From: a virus
Direction: 5' to 3' (one strand)
IMG/VR virus record: IMGVR_UViG_3300042520_003321
Location: 1 to 44,531 of that record
DNA length: 44,531 bases
The position numbers and the translations under genes are program-made. The notes beneath the pieces were generated by a model. The model was not told the DNA's origin. It searched no databases and saw only the letters and a program-made list of their open reading frames with translations. Positions 33,135-40,722 of the stretch are shown here, one piece after another. Within the stretch, counting starts at the first letter, position 1. Every line of letters starts with the position of its first letter.

Positions 33135-34966
33135 TGTTTGGCTTGCCTACTCACAGAACCCGTACGCCAATTAGAGCTGATGGTCCACAATGTCCGGACG
33201 ATGGAACCGTTCCGAGTATTGCATATGGATGTTGCCCTACTTGCCCCCCCGTAATCAAATCAGCTCTGACTCTGGCTGAAATGAAGTGGAATCATTATTC
33301 TTTGTTAATTTCTCAAGATTGGCAAAACGTAAGATCTTGGGGTTCGAGAACTACATATGGAAATACAGGACCAGGGGCAGATTCTAACGATCCGCTAACA
33401 ATACCAATTAATTGGGTTGGCGCCGTTAAAGAAGATATTGTGTATATGCGTTCTGTTGGATATGATATGTATTCTTTGTTTAGAACTAAACAAGACAGCG
33501 TTTATGCAACTGGTTCTACGACTTCGATTTTTAATGGAGTCACGCCCGGAAATAATTGGGAACGAATTTTAACCGATGTAATACATATATCTATAGGAGG
33601 AGGAAGCAGCACCGCTTCTTCCATATACGTAAAAAGAAATGGCAAAGTTTATGGGCTCGGGGCTGCTAGAACTTCAGGGTTTGGGAATATTACAACTGCT
33701 TTAACACAAGAAGGTTTAACTGAACTTAACTATCTAGGCATTGATAATGCCTCTAAAGCTTGGTTGTTGTATTTTGGAGACAACGTCAATACTACAAAAT
33801 CTTTCGTTTTAAAAACCGACGGAACTCTTTGGGCTTGTGGCTATAATGCGGACGGAGGTTTGGGAGTAAATTCATCAAACACGCATGTTATGGCTTGGTC
33901 ACAGGTAGTTGATTCGACAGGCACTCCTCTTCAAAACGTCAAAGATGTTATAACAACGACTGGGGCCCCAGTAGCAGTAGGAGCTCCTACTCCAGGAAAT
34001 GCTTCTTGTTTTTTGACTACAGACGGATTTGTATATACTTGTGGGTCAAATACATATGGAGAACTTGGGTTAGGTTTATCATCTGGAACTACAAGATTAT
34101 ACGCTGAAAAAGTTACAAGTATTTCTGGAGCTGATTTATTTTGTCCTTCTCGGCACGGTCATAGTATATTAGTTGCAACCACAAACAACGAAGTGTATAC
34201 TTGGGGAATAAACTCTCACCGAGAATGCGGAACTAATGCTGCTGGAGCTGTCTATACTGCAACAAAGGTGGCGTTTCCGAGTGATAAAAGAGCTATAGAC
34301 GTTCACGGAGGAGGTAATTACGGAGAAACAGAAGGAGCGTTTACTGTTGTTAGAGAAGACGGTACCGTTTTTGTTTGTGGTTGTAATAACACATTCGCTT
34401 TAGGAGTTCCCGACTTTGACGGACAAAACATCCCTGTGTTTACTAGAAATGATTACTTTGGTTTCGATTCTCCTAAATTAATTGAGCCTTGGAGATTTCC
34501 TTTAACTATTGTCAACGGAGGAAGTTATGTAGCCGGAAGCACTGTTATCGAAAACGCTACACTATACCTGGACAAATCTGTTACTCCTCCTGGCATAGCT
34601 GCAAGAACAGAACGAGTTTACGTGAATCCGGGATATTATGTAACCGGTCCTGGCATTCCTTACGGAACGTTTGTAACATACGTTACGGGAGTTAGTGGAA
34701 ACATGATAGGATTAAGCGAGCGAACTCTTATTGCACAAGCAAGCGCTACTCTTACGTATATTAACTATCCAAAGGCCGCTCGAGCAGATATATGTGGATA
34801 TCCTGGAGAAATGGCTATGAAAGTTGTTAGTGAAGATTCTACGCTTTATCAATGTGGTTGGAATCAGCAAGTTCCATTGGGGGACCCCAATGCATTTTGG
34901 AATTTTAATCCACGAATCGGAACGCAAACAGTCAACGTACCTACTGCATTTGAAGCTGATTTCTAA
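33134..34966 (+). CDS. RCC1-like beta-propeller protein
   Basis: A 610-residue protein. Several RCC1/ATS1-type repeats are visible: VRSWGSRTTYG (~66), VYGLGAARTSGFG (~172), WACGYNADGGLG (~232), VYTCGSNTYGELGLG (~299), VYTWGINSHRECG (~354), VFVCGCNNTFALG (~413) and, after an insert of ~110 residues, LYQCGWNQQVPLG (~570). About seven blades would close a propeller. RCC1 domains are best known in eukaryotic nucleotide exchange, but RCC1-like repeats also occur in secreted bacterial and phage proteins. An N-terminal Cys-rich part (CPDDG..CCPTCPP) precedes it. A host-binding role is inferred from the neighbours. Confidence 0.8.
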   Translation: MFGLPTHRTRTPIRADGPQCPDDGTVPSIAYGCCPTCPPVIKSALTLAEMKWNHYSLLISQDWQNVRSWGSRTTYGNTGPGADSNDPLTIPINWVGAVKEDIVYMRSVGYDMYSLFRTKQDSVYATGSTTSIFNGVTPGNNWERILTDVIHISIGGGSSTASSIYVKRNGKVYGLGAARTSGFGNITTALTQEGLTELNYLGIDNASKAWLLYFGDNVNTTKSFVLKTDGTLWACGYNADGGLGVNSSNTHVMAWSQVVDSTGTPLQNVKDVITTTGAPVAVGAPTPGNASCFLTTDGFVYTCGSNTYGELGLGLSSGTTRLYAEKVTSISGADLFCPSRHGHSILVATTNNEVYTWGINSHRECGTNAAGAVYTATKVAFPSDKRAIDVHGGGNYGETEGAFTVVREDGTVFVCGCNNTFALGVPDFDGQNIPVFTRNDYFGFDSPKLIEPWRFPLTIVNGGSYVAGSTVIENATLYLDKSVTPPGIAARTERVYVNPGYYVTGPGIPYGTFVTYVTGVSGNMIGLSERTLIAQASATLTYINYPKAARADICGYPGEMAMKVVSEDSTLYQCGWNQQVPLGDPNAFWNFNPRIGTQTVNVPTAFEADF

Positions 34967-34974
34967 GATAAGTA
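34967..34974 (+). promoter_or_regulatory. Late-promoter-like GATAAGTA
   Basis: TAAGTA exactly 5 nt before the GTG start at 34980; supports that GTG over a longer upstream frame that would overlap the RCC1-like gene. Confidence 0.5.
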
Positions 34975-34979
34975 TCACC

Positions 34980-37007
34980 GTGCCAACTCTTTCGCCAATT
35001 CTTACAACCACTCCCAACACCCCTTCAAATTATAATGTTGGTATGGCGGAGACACTTTCTTGGATTCCTATTGAAGGAGCTGGAAGACCACTATATGCTC
35101 AAGCAACTTATACCATAAATCCAGCAAATCTTACGCTGAGCCCTGGTAGTATCACTATAGGAGCAATTGAAATTAAAGATGGAAATTCTTCGATTGTAGC
35201 TGATGTCGAAACCGTAGGAGGAGGAAACGCTCTGAGGGTTCTTACTCAAGAGTTGGATCCAATTTCAGATACAATTTCGATAGGAGATAAAAACGGAAAC
35301 AACGTAACCGTAAATTCTACTACTTCTTCATTAAATGTACATTTAACTAACACAGTTAATGTAAGTGGATCTGTTTCCTTGACAAATCAATTAACGGGCA
35401 TCACTGTTTTAAATCCTGTTACATCCGTTTCAGTAATGAATCAATTAACTAGCATGACAGTATCGAATCCTGTTACATCTGTTAGTGTATCAAATTTATT
35501 GTCTTCATTCACCGTACTAAACCCAATTAGTTCAATTTTTATAACGAACCAATTAACTGGTATTGCTGTTACAAATGATGTTCAAGTACATGCTTCATCC
35601 ACATTTCCTATATCCGGTTCCGTTACAGTTTTAAATCCTATAACATCCATTAGTATTACTAATCAATTAACAGGAATAACTGTTTTAAATCCGGTTACTT
35701 CAATCAGTGTTTCGAATTTTCCAACACAATTAAGTTCTGTTAGTATTACTAATCAATTAACAGGAATAACTGTTTTAAATCCGATTACTCAAGTTACTAC
35801 ATTACCACAACCAACTCAGCTGGATGCATTTGGTAGATTAAGAGTGTCTTCCCCTATGACTTTGTTTGATTCTTCACATCGTTATAAGGATAACAATTTA
35901 TGGTCTACCCTATCTGCAAATGGAGGTTCGGTTTCATTCAATGCATCACAGGGATTGATGGAATTAAATGTTACTAATACGGCAGGAGCAAGTGCAATAA
36001 GAGAAACAACAAAAGTCTTTAGTTACCAACCCGGAAAGTCCTTGCTTGTCATGAATACATTTGTCATGGCTTCTTCTGCTACCAATTTAAGACAGAGGGT
36101 AGGATATTTTGGAGAGCAGAACGGAATATACTTTCAGTTAGATGATGGCAATATTAGTATAGTTAAAAGATCGCTTGTCACAGGTTCCATTGCAGAGAGT
36201 GTAGTTTCTCAATCTAATTGGAATGGCGATAAGCTAGATGGAACTGGTTCTTCTGGTATAGTTTTAGATATAACCAAAGCTCAAATTCTTTGGACGGATA
36301 TTGAATGGCTAGGAGTTGGAACCGTTCGTGTCGGATTCGTTATCAATGGCCAGTTCATTGTTTGTCACTCATTCCATCATGCTAATATTATAGATTCAAC
36401 TTATACTACTACAGCTTCTTTGCCTTTAAGATATGAGATTATTAACAAAGGAGCAACAGATGGATCTCGCACAATGAAGCAAATTTGCTCTACAGTAATT
36501 TCTGAAGGTGGTTATGAATTAAGAGGCTTACAGCAAGCAGTTTCTATTCCAATAACTGCACCAAGAACATTTGCGGTAGCTGGTACGTTTTATCCAATTA
36601 TTTCAATTCGCTTAAAAAATTCTCCAGATAGGTTGGATGCAATTGCTATTTTAACTGCTCTATCAATACTTGGACAAGGAAATGGTATAAACTATAACTG
36701 GCAGGTTAAAGCAAGTGGTGTCACAACAGGAGGAAGTTGGGTTGACGCCGGAGTTGATAGTGCCGTTCAATACAACATTACAGGAACAAGCTATGCAGGA
36801 GGAAGAATTTTAGCAAGTGGCTTCTTAAATTCTTCTAATCAAGGTTCTCCGAATTTGGATATTCTTAAAGAAGCTTTGTTTAAGTTTCAATTAGAACGAA
36901 ACGATTTAACAAAAACTCCTTTTGAATTAACTTTGATTGCTGCAACAGATACTTCGAATAATTCTGGTATGTTTGCTTCTATGGATTGGGAAGAAATAAG
37001 TAGATAA
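34980..37007 (+). CDS. Fibre with beta-repeat stalk and conserved phage C-domain
   Basis: A 675-residue protein with a GTG start at 34980. Its N-terminus (LSWIPIEGAGRPLYAQATYTIN) is homologous to the 119-aa protein at 40723 (FSWIPVQGAGRQLYAKATYCIN). Residues ~115-270 are tandem repeats alternating NPVTSVSV and NQLTGITVL, likely a beta-solenoid or extended stalk. The C-terminal ~400 residues carry LDAFGRLRVSSPMTLFDSSH, YQPGKSLLVMNTF and RQRVGYFGEQNGIY, a module I recall from virion proteins of marine T4-like phages. It is a virion fibre by composition; the receptor is not known. Confidence 0.82.
   Translation: MPTLSPILTTTPNTPSNYNVGMAETLSWIPIEGAGRPLYAQATYTINPANLTLSPGSITIGAIEIKDGNSSIVADVETVGGGNALRVLTQELDPISDTISIGDKNGNNVTVNSTTSSLNVHLTNTVNVSGSVSLTNQLTGITVLNPVTSVSVMNQLTSMTVSNPVTSVSVSNLLSSFTVLNPISSIFITNQLTGIAVTNDVQVHASSTFPISGSVTVLNPITSISITNQLTGITVLNPVTSISVSNFPTQLSSVSITNQLTGITVLNPITQVTTLPQPTQLDAFGRLRVSSPMTLFDSSHRYKDNNLWSTLSANGGSVSFNASQGLMELNVTNTAGASAIRETTKVFSYQPGKSLLVMNTFVMASSATNLRQRVGYFGEQNGIYFQLDDGNISIVKRSLVTGSIAESVVSQSNWNGDKLDGTGSSGIVLDITKAQILWTDIEWLGVGTVRVGFVINGQFIVCHSFHHANIIDSTYTTTASLPLRYEIINKGATDGSRTMKQICSTVISEGGYELRGLQQAVSIPITAPRTFAVAGTFYPIISIRLKNSPDRLDAIAILTALSILGQGNGINYNWQVKASGVTTGGSWVDAGVDSAVQYNITGTSYAGGRILASGFLNSSNQGSPNLDILKEALFKFQLERNDLTKTPFELTLIAATDTSNNSGMFASMDWEEISR
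35340..35800 (+). repeat. Stalk-coding repeats, includes perfect 43-bp repeat
   Basis: Imperfect repeats of NPVTSVSV/NQLTGITV codons. The stretch at 35651-35693 is repeated exactly at 35741-35783 (90 bp apart), indicating recent conversion or duplication. Confidence 0.85.
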
Positions 37008-37010
37008 ATA
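37003..37010 (+). promoter_or_regulatory. Late-promoter-like GATAAATA
   Basis: TAAATA 5 nt before the ATG at 37016; its TAA is also the stop of the previous gene. Confidence 0.4.
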
Positions 37011-37015
37011 ATAAT

Positions 37016-38095
37016 ATGGCTTGTACAGGAGATTTAAACGTTGCAAAAATTAGTCGTACGGAGTGTATAGGAAACTCTTTAGTTACGATTAATAGAAATT
37101 TCTCTAATTTGGATATTGCTATCTGTAACGCGTCAAATCTTGCAGATGAAAGATACAATCTAATAGAAAGCGCCGTTTTCTCTCAAGTAATGAATGTAAG
37201 GTTGTCATTAAGCCCAACCAACCCAGTTACAACCACTGATACTACATCTAACACAATATATCTCCATCCTTACAAAGGAACAACCGTATCTCTATGGAAT
37301 GTTGTTTCAAGTAAGTGGGAAACCAAAACTTTTAATAGCACAATTTCTGAACAACTTACAGGTTGTGCTGCAAACGCAAACTATGATGTGTATTTGTATC
37401 ACGATGGAACAAAATTTGGTTTAGAGATGGTTGCTTGGACGAGTGATGTCGTTGGGACATTACCGCCATTAACTGATATTAAAAACGGAGTGCCAGTCAA
37501 AGTCGCTCAACCAAACAAACGTCTTATTGGGTGCCTAAGAACTACTGATGCCTGCATGACTGAACTTAGTTTTGGTAAAACGCCTGTCTCTGGTGGTAGT
37601 CATCCAAAATTATTCTTATGGAATTTATATAATCGGGTTCCTGTCTCATTTTCAATCTTAGACTCTGGTGGGGGAGCTGGGGTGTTAGGAGAGTGGGCTA
37701 CAACAGTAAACGGAGATACAGCAGGAAGCAACGGACCTTTTGAAAGATTCGGATCAAGCTCAAATAACAAAATCTCTTTTATTAGTAGGGATGACCTAAC
37801 ATTAAACCTAAACACGTCTCATTATGTTGACAGTGCTCGTTATTTTTATTTTATTCATTCGTTGGATTTAGAAACTCCTACTGTTGCTCAATATCTAACA
37901 AAAACACCAGGAGTGCCAATATTTCAGACATTTGGTAACCAAACGATGTCGCACTCTTATCACACTGTAGTTCCTAGTGGCTACCATTTTGTTCAATTAG
38001 CCACTATGACTAATGAAAATCAGCCAGTGAAATTTTCTGTATGGACGAACGACAAACGTTCTGGTGGCACAGCGGGATATATTGCTGAGTTCTAA
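37016..38095 (+). CDS. Fibre protein with shared module and jelly-roll-like end
   Basis: A 359-residue protein. Residues ~15-35 contain TECIGNSLVTINRNFSNLD, the shared module. A middle region (IYLHPYKGTTVSLWNVVSSK, ANYDVYLYHDGTKFGLEMVAW, RLIGCLRT) matches a domain common in phage and prophage fibres. The C-terminal part (KLFLWNLYNRVPVSF, IHSLDLETPTVAQYL) is beta-rich and resembles virion proteins of large marine phages. It is the last plus-strand gene of the adhesin array and converges on the hsp20 gene across 31 bp. Confidence 0.8.
   Translation: MACTGDLNVAKISRTECIGNSLVTINRNFSNLDIAICNASNLADERYNLIESAVFSQVMNVRLSLSPTNPVTTTDTTSNTIYLHPYKGTTVSLWNVVSSKWETKTFNSTISEQLTGCAANANYDVYLYHDGTKFGLEMVAWTSDVVGTLPPLTDIKNGVPVKVAQPNKRLIGCLRTTDACMTELSFGKTPVSGGSHPKLFLWNLYNRVPVSFSILDSGGGAGVLGEWATTVNGDTAGSNGPFERFGSSSNNKISFISRDDLTLNLNTSHYVDSARYFYFIHSLDLETPTVAQYLTKTPGVPIFQTFGNQTMSHSYHTVVPSGYHFVQLATMTNENQPVKFSVWTNDKRSGGTAGYIAEF
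37058..37117 (+). other. Shared adhesin module, copy in last array gene
   Basis: Codes TECIGNSLVTINRNFSNLD, close to the N-terminus as in the lectin-like and propeller proteins. Confidence 0.8.
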
Positions 38096-38105
38096 AAAGC
38101 TCCGA

Positions 38106-38120
38106 TGCTCCAAAAGGGCC
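38106..38120. repeat. Inverted repeat flanking hsp20, left arm
   Basis: TGCTCCAAAAGGGCC; its reverse complement (one G fewer) is at 38659-38672, on the other side of hsp20. This arm also contains AAAAGG-G-CCTTTT and lies between convergent genes, so it may double as a terminator. Confidence 0.6.
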
Positions 38121-38126
38121 TTTTAG

Positions 38127-38621
38127 TTAGTCGATATTAACCTTAATATCGATTTTGTGGGTTTCTTTCTTCTTGACAGGTAAAGTTACCATCAGAAGAC
38201 CGTCGATGTATGTTGATTGAATGTTCTTAACATTCACTTGGTTTGTATCAAGTTTATACGAAAAAGTTGACTTACGTCGACTAATTCCGCGTTTAAGATA
38301 ATAAAGACCCTCTTCTGCTTCTTTATCTTCTTTTAGAACTTGAACCGTCAAAATATCATCCTTGACGTCAATGTCGATGTTGTTTTTGCCAACACCAGCA
38401 AGAGCAACTTCAAGAATATATTTTGTAATTTCTTCTCCATCTTTTACAACAGAAATATTGTAAGGATAGAATGTACTTTGATCTTCAACGAATTTTTCTG
38501 GAAGAACATCGTCGAAGATAGAGTTGAACCAGCGGGATGAAAACAGAGCGGGCAGCTGGCTTAAGTGACGCTCTGTGGACGAGTAATGTCCGGGTACGTA
38601 TTGTGTTATGTTTTTTGTCAT
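38127..38621 (-). CDS. hsp20: Small heat-shock protein, Hsp20 family
   Basis: A 164-residue protein with an alpha-crystallin domain (~50-150): YNISVVKDGEEITKYILEVALAGV, DIDVKDDILTVQV, KRGISRRKSTFSYKL and the conserved IDGLLMVTLP (G-x-L motif), and a C-terminal IDIKV resembling the IxI/V tail that docks oligomers. Hsp20 proteins are common in T4-like marine phages and are thought to aid virion protein folding. An AAGGAG sequence 9 nt before the ATG is one of only two strong SDs in the window, suggesting high or host-like translation. Flanked by a 14-bp inverted repeat. Confidence 0.93.
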   Translation of the reverse strand: MTKNITQYVPGHYSSTERHLSQLPALFSSRWFNSIFDDVLPEKFVEDQSTFYPYNISVVKDGEEITKYILEVALAGVGKNNIDIDVKDDILTVQVLKEDKEAEEGLYYLKRGISRRKSTFSYKLDTNQVNVKNIQSTYIDGLLMVTLPVKKKETHKIDIKVNID

Positions 38622-38628
38622 ATTTATA

Positions 38629-38637
38629 TCTCCTTTA
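38629..38637 (-). promoter_or_regulatory. Strong Shine-Dalgarno of hsp20
   Basis: AAAGGAGATATAAAT precedes the ATG at 38621; the AAGGAG core is exceptional here, as most genes lack any SD. Confidence 0.7.
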
Positions 38638-38651
38638 ATAAGCGAGTTATG

Positions 38652-38681
38652 TTTGCTTGGCCTTTTGGAGCACCGAGCAAA
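38652..38681. other. Stem-loop in hsp20 upstream region
   Basis: TTTGCTTGG pairs with CCGAGCAAA (one G-T pair) around a 12-nt loop, between the stop of the 38710 gene and hsp20. It contains the right arm of the inverted repeat (38659-38672). No T-tract follows on the minus strand, so termination is uncertain. Confidence 0.5.
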
Positions 38682-38709
38682 TATATTTATCTTTTAGTCG
38701 ACAAAAAAA

Positions 38710-40338
38710 TCAACTGTTATCAAATATTAATAAATCATTCCATGTAATGGCATCATTCCAAACATTTCCTGGAAAGAGGGTGGGGGACGGAGTACCAAAA
38801 GTATTAATTTGTCCGTATACAATGTATGTTCCGTTATTATTTAAAATTTTAAATTGTATGAAATCCGTTTTTGAAGGATTTCCTGACGGAGAAGTAGCGT
38901 TTGCCCATTGTATTGTCTGGTTGACGTTGTTGATTTGAAGAGATGTTGGAACATATGACTCAGCTCCTTGCTCAATTATAATCGTTACTTTTGTTGCGTG
39001 ACCTGAAAGTACAGGTAAATTCACCAAGTTTGCTGTCCAATTTTGATTAGCAGAAGATGTTACATAAAATGTTTGATTGGTGCTGCAGTCTAAGCTTATT
39101 GGAGTTGGTTGATCGATATCACTTGTATATAACGTATACTCTTCATCTGTATTGAATTGATGGTCTTTAGATGCAAAAATTTCCGTTAAATCTTTACCGC
39201 CTGATAATATTTTTCCTGTAGTGCTGAGCTCTGTAACGGTTAGAATATTATTAGGACCAATTAAAATACCCTCGCTACTAAACTTCCACTCGTATGTGTC
39301 TAAAGTGGTTAAAATTATATCATTATCAACAGAATCAAGCGTGATGGAATTCGACTTTCCATCATATGCAAAAAATCCATAAGGACTTAAAGCAATTCTT
39401 GTAAAGTCTCCTGTTTCTGTATGTCCAGACTCAATATTTAAAATTTGGTCATCGTCTGGAGCAATAGTATTATTTGGAAAGGTTACAGATCCATCCGAAT
39501 TCAATGTTAATGTATATTCTCCTGAACTCAATTGATTCGTAATGTTAGTGGTAACTCCTCCTCCACCGTTGCTTACAGTAGCGGTATTAGCGAAAAACAG
39601 AGTCGCTAGATCTATCCCTCCAGACAGAAACCTACCCATGACATTTAAGTCCCCGTGCATTGTTCCACCTTCAACATATTGGACAGCGTTCGTGCCACCA
39701 CCACCTCCAGTAAACCCGTAGTTAGGAAATTGTTGTTGCTGTTTATATTTGTCTAAAGAGACTACTAGCTGAGAGTCAATTAAGCTTTTAAGCTTTGCGT
39801 CTTCGTCACTTATTTGTACGGTATTTTTATCTTGAAGTTGCTGGACATATACGTCTGTGGTATCTTCTGCTTGTTGTTCAGATGAAACTTCCTGTTCGTT
39901 TGGAATGTTTTCTTGAGAGACGTTGTTTTGCTCTTCTTTTTCTTCCTCTTCTTTTTCGGGCTTTTCGTTTTGCTCTTTTTGTTGTTTTAAAGTTAGTGCT
40001 AAATTTTCAACAAATGCCTTTAACGGATCTTCTTTTTGTATTTTAGCTGACTGATCAATAACAGAAGCTATTGGTTTTTTAAAAATTATTGGTTCAACGG
40101 AAGGTAGTTTTGCAGCTGTTTTTTCGTATAAGCTTTCTAGCTCTTCTGTAGGTTCGCTTTTCGGCTGCTTTGTTGGCTTCGTGACTTTTACTGTTGATAA
40201 CTTTTCTAAAAACTTTTCAAACGGGTCTTGTTTGTTTTTTTTGTTGACACGATCGTATGGGGTTTCTTCTTGTAGCACTTTTCTGTTTTTAGAATTTGCT
40301 AATACCTTTTTATACGATTCTATGATTTCGTTTGACAC
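38710..40338 (-). CDS. Virion fibre protein with charged N-terminus
   Basis: A 542-residue protein with a GTG start at 40338, preceded by a perfect TATAAATA. Residues 1-190 are Lys/Glu/Gln-rich and probably coiled or disordered (EEEEKEEQNN). Then GGGGGTNAVQYVEGGTMHGDLNVMGRFLSGG, a phage fibre module, and a beta-rich region with GILIGPNN and LSTTGKILSGGKDL repeats. The C-terminal tail FPGNVWNDAITWNDLLIF resembles the tail of the 73-aa PT protein at 3262. It is a structural protein on the minus strand yet carries the late-type promoter, unlike its minus-strand neighbours. Confidence 0.8.
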   Translation of the reverse strand: MSNEIIESYKKVLANSKNRKVLQEETPYDRVNKKNKQDPFEKFLEKLSTVKVTKPTKQPKSEPTEELESLYEKTAAKLPSVEPIIFKKPIASVIDQSAKIQKEDPLKAFVENLALTLKQQKEQNEKPEKEEEEKEEQNNVSQENIPNEQEVSSEQQAEDTTDVYVQQLQDKNTVQISDEDAKLKSLIDSQLVVSLDKYKQQQQFPNYGFTGGGGGTNAVQYVEGGTMHGDLNVMGRFLSGGIDLATLFFANTATVSNGGGGVTTNITNQLSSGEYTLTLNSDGSVTFPNNTIAPDDDQILNIESGHTETGDFTRIALSPYGFFAYDGKSNSITLDSVDNDIILTTLDTYEWKFSSEGILIGPNNILTVTELSTTGKILSGGKDLTEIFASKDHQFNTDEEYTLYTSDIDQPTPISLDCSTNQTFYVTSSANQNWTANLVNLPVLSGHATKVTIIIEQGAESYVPTSLQINNVNQTIQWANATSPSGNPSKTDFIQFKILNNNGTYIVYGQINTFGTPSPTLFPGNVWNDAITWNDLLIFDNS

Positions 40339-40346
40339 AGTTTAAT

Positions 40347-40354
40347 TATTTATA
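40347..40354 (-). promoter_or_regulatory. T4-late-type promoter TATAAATA (minus)
   Basis: A perfect octamer 8 nt before the GTG of the 38710-40338 gene, immediately after the terminator of the preceding gene. It separates late control of this virion gene from the upstream gene. Confidence 0.6.
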
Positions 40355-40356
40355 GT

Positions 40357-40393
40357 AAAAATCCTCTCAGGTTGGTGGCCTAAGAGGATTTTT
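40357..40393 (-). terminator. Rho-independent terminator of the 40410 gene
   Basis: AAAAATCCTCT and AGAGGATTTTT form an 11-bp stem that continues past one mismatch with AGG/CCT; T5 follows on the minus strand (and on the plus strand by symmetry). It ends the 40410-40622 transcript. Confidence 0.85.
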
Positions 40394-40409
40394 GGGTTCG
40401 ACTCCATTA

Positions 40410-40622
40410 TTAAAGACCGTTGTCTTCAACAAATTTATAAAGTTCGGTTGCTCGCTTAATGATTTCTTCTGGTTTGGGGTAAAGATCTTCGATGATGCGA
40501 ACATCTGTTACTCTGCCATTTTGATCTCTGTGAGAATTTAATTTCTCAAGATATCTCATATTAGCGTCAGCGTGAACCATAGACAAAATATCTAAGCGAA
40601 TTTCGTATGCATTTTTAGCCAT
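40410..40622 (-). CDS. Small conserved phage protein, 70 aa
   Basis: A 70-residue protein starting at ATG 40622, chosen because AAAGGAGA lies 9 nt upstream (a strong SD); a longer frame to 40769 would overlap the divergent gene. Sequence MAKNAYEIRLDILSMVHAD, then IIEDLYPKPEEIIKRATELYKFVEDNG, resembles a small T4-like cyanophage/large-phage family (aYEiRLdvL.mA...A..LY.FV). Function unknown. It has its own strong terminator, so it appears to be a separate, probably well-expressed monocistronic unit. Confidence 0.8.
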   Translation of the reverse strand: MAKNAYEIRLDILSMVHADANMRYLEKLNSHRDQNGRVTDVRIIEDLYPKPEEIIKRATELYKFVEDNGL

Positions 40623-40628
40623 GTGTGT

Positions 40629-40639
40629 GTATCTCCTTT
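40629..40639 (-). promoter_or_regulatory. Strong Shine-Dalgarno of the 40410 gene
   Basis: AGAAAGGAGATACACACAC precedes the ATG at 40622; same AAGGAGATA core as in front of hsp20. Confidence 0.7.
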
Positions 40640-40709
40640 CTAATTTCTGTAAAAGAAAGCGTGTATGAATATAATTACTCTCCTGTTTATAAAAAGCAAG
40701 AGTATCTTT

Positions 40710-40717
40710 GATAAATA
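40710..40717 (+). promoter_or_regulatory. Late-promoter-like GATAAATA
   Basis: TAAATA 5 nt before the ATG at 40723, in a ~100-bp divergent region. A TATCTTTG just upstream (40703-40710) resembles the Bacteroidota -7 element, but no clear partner element was found. Confidence 0.5.
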
Positions 40718-40722
40718 ATTTT

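Noticed and set aside
34824-34979. Longer upstream start for the 34980 fibre gene
   Set aside because: It would overlap the RCC1-like gene by more than 140 bp; the GTG at 34980 matches the N-terminus of the related protein at 40723 and has TAAGTA 5 nt upstream.
40703-40710. TATCTTTG resembling the Bacteroidota TAnnTTTG promoter element
   Set aside because: No convincing -33 partner was found and it was not seen as a pattern before other genes; chance is likely in AT-rich DNA.
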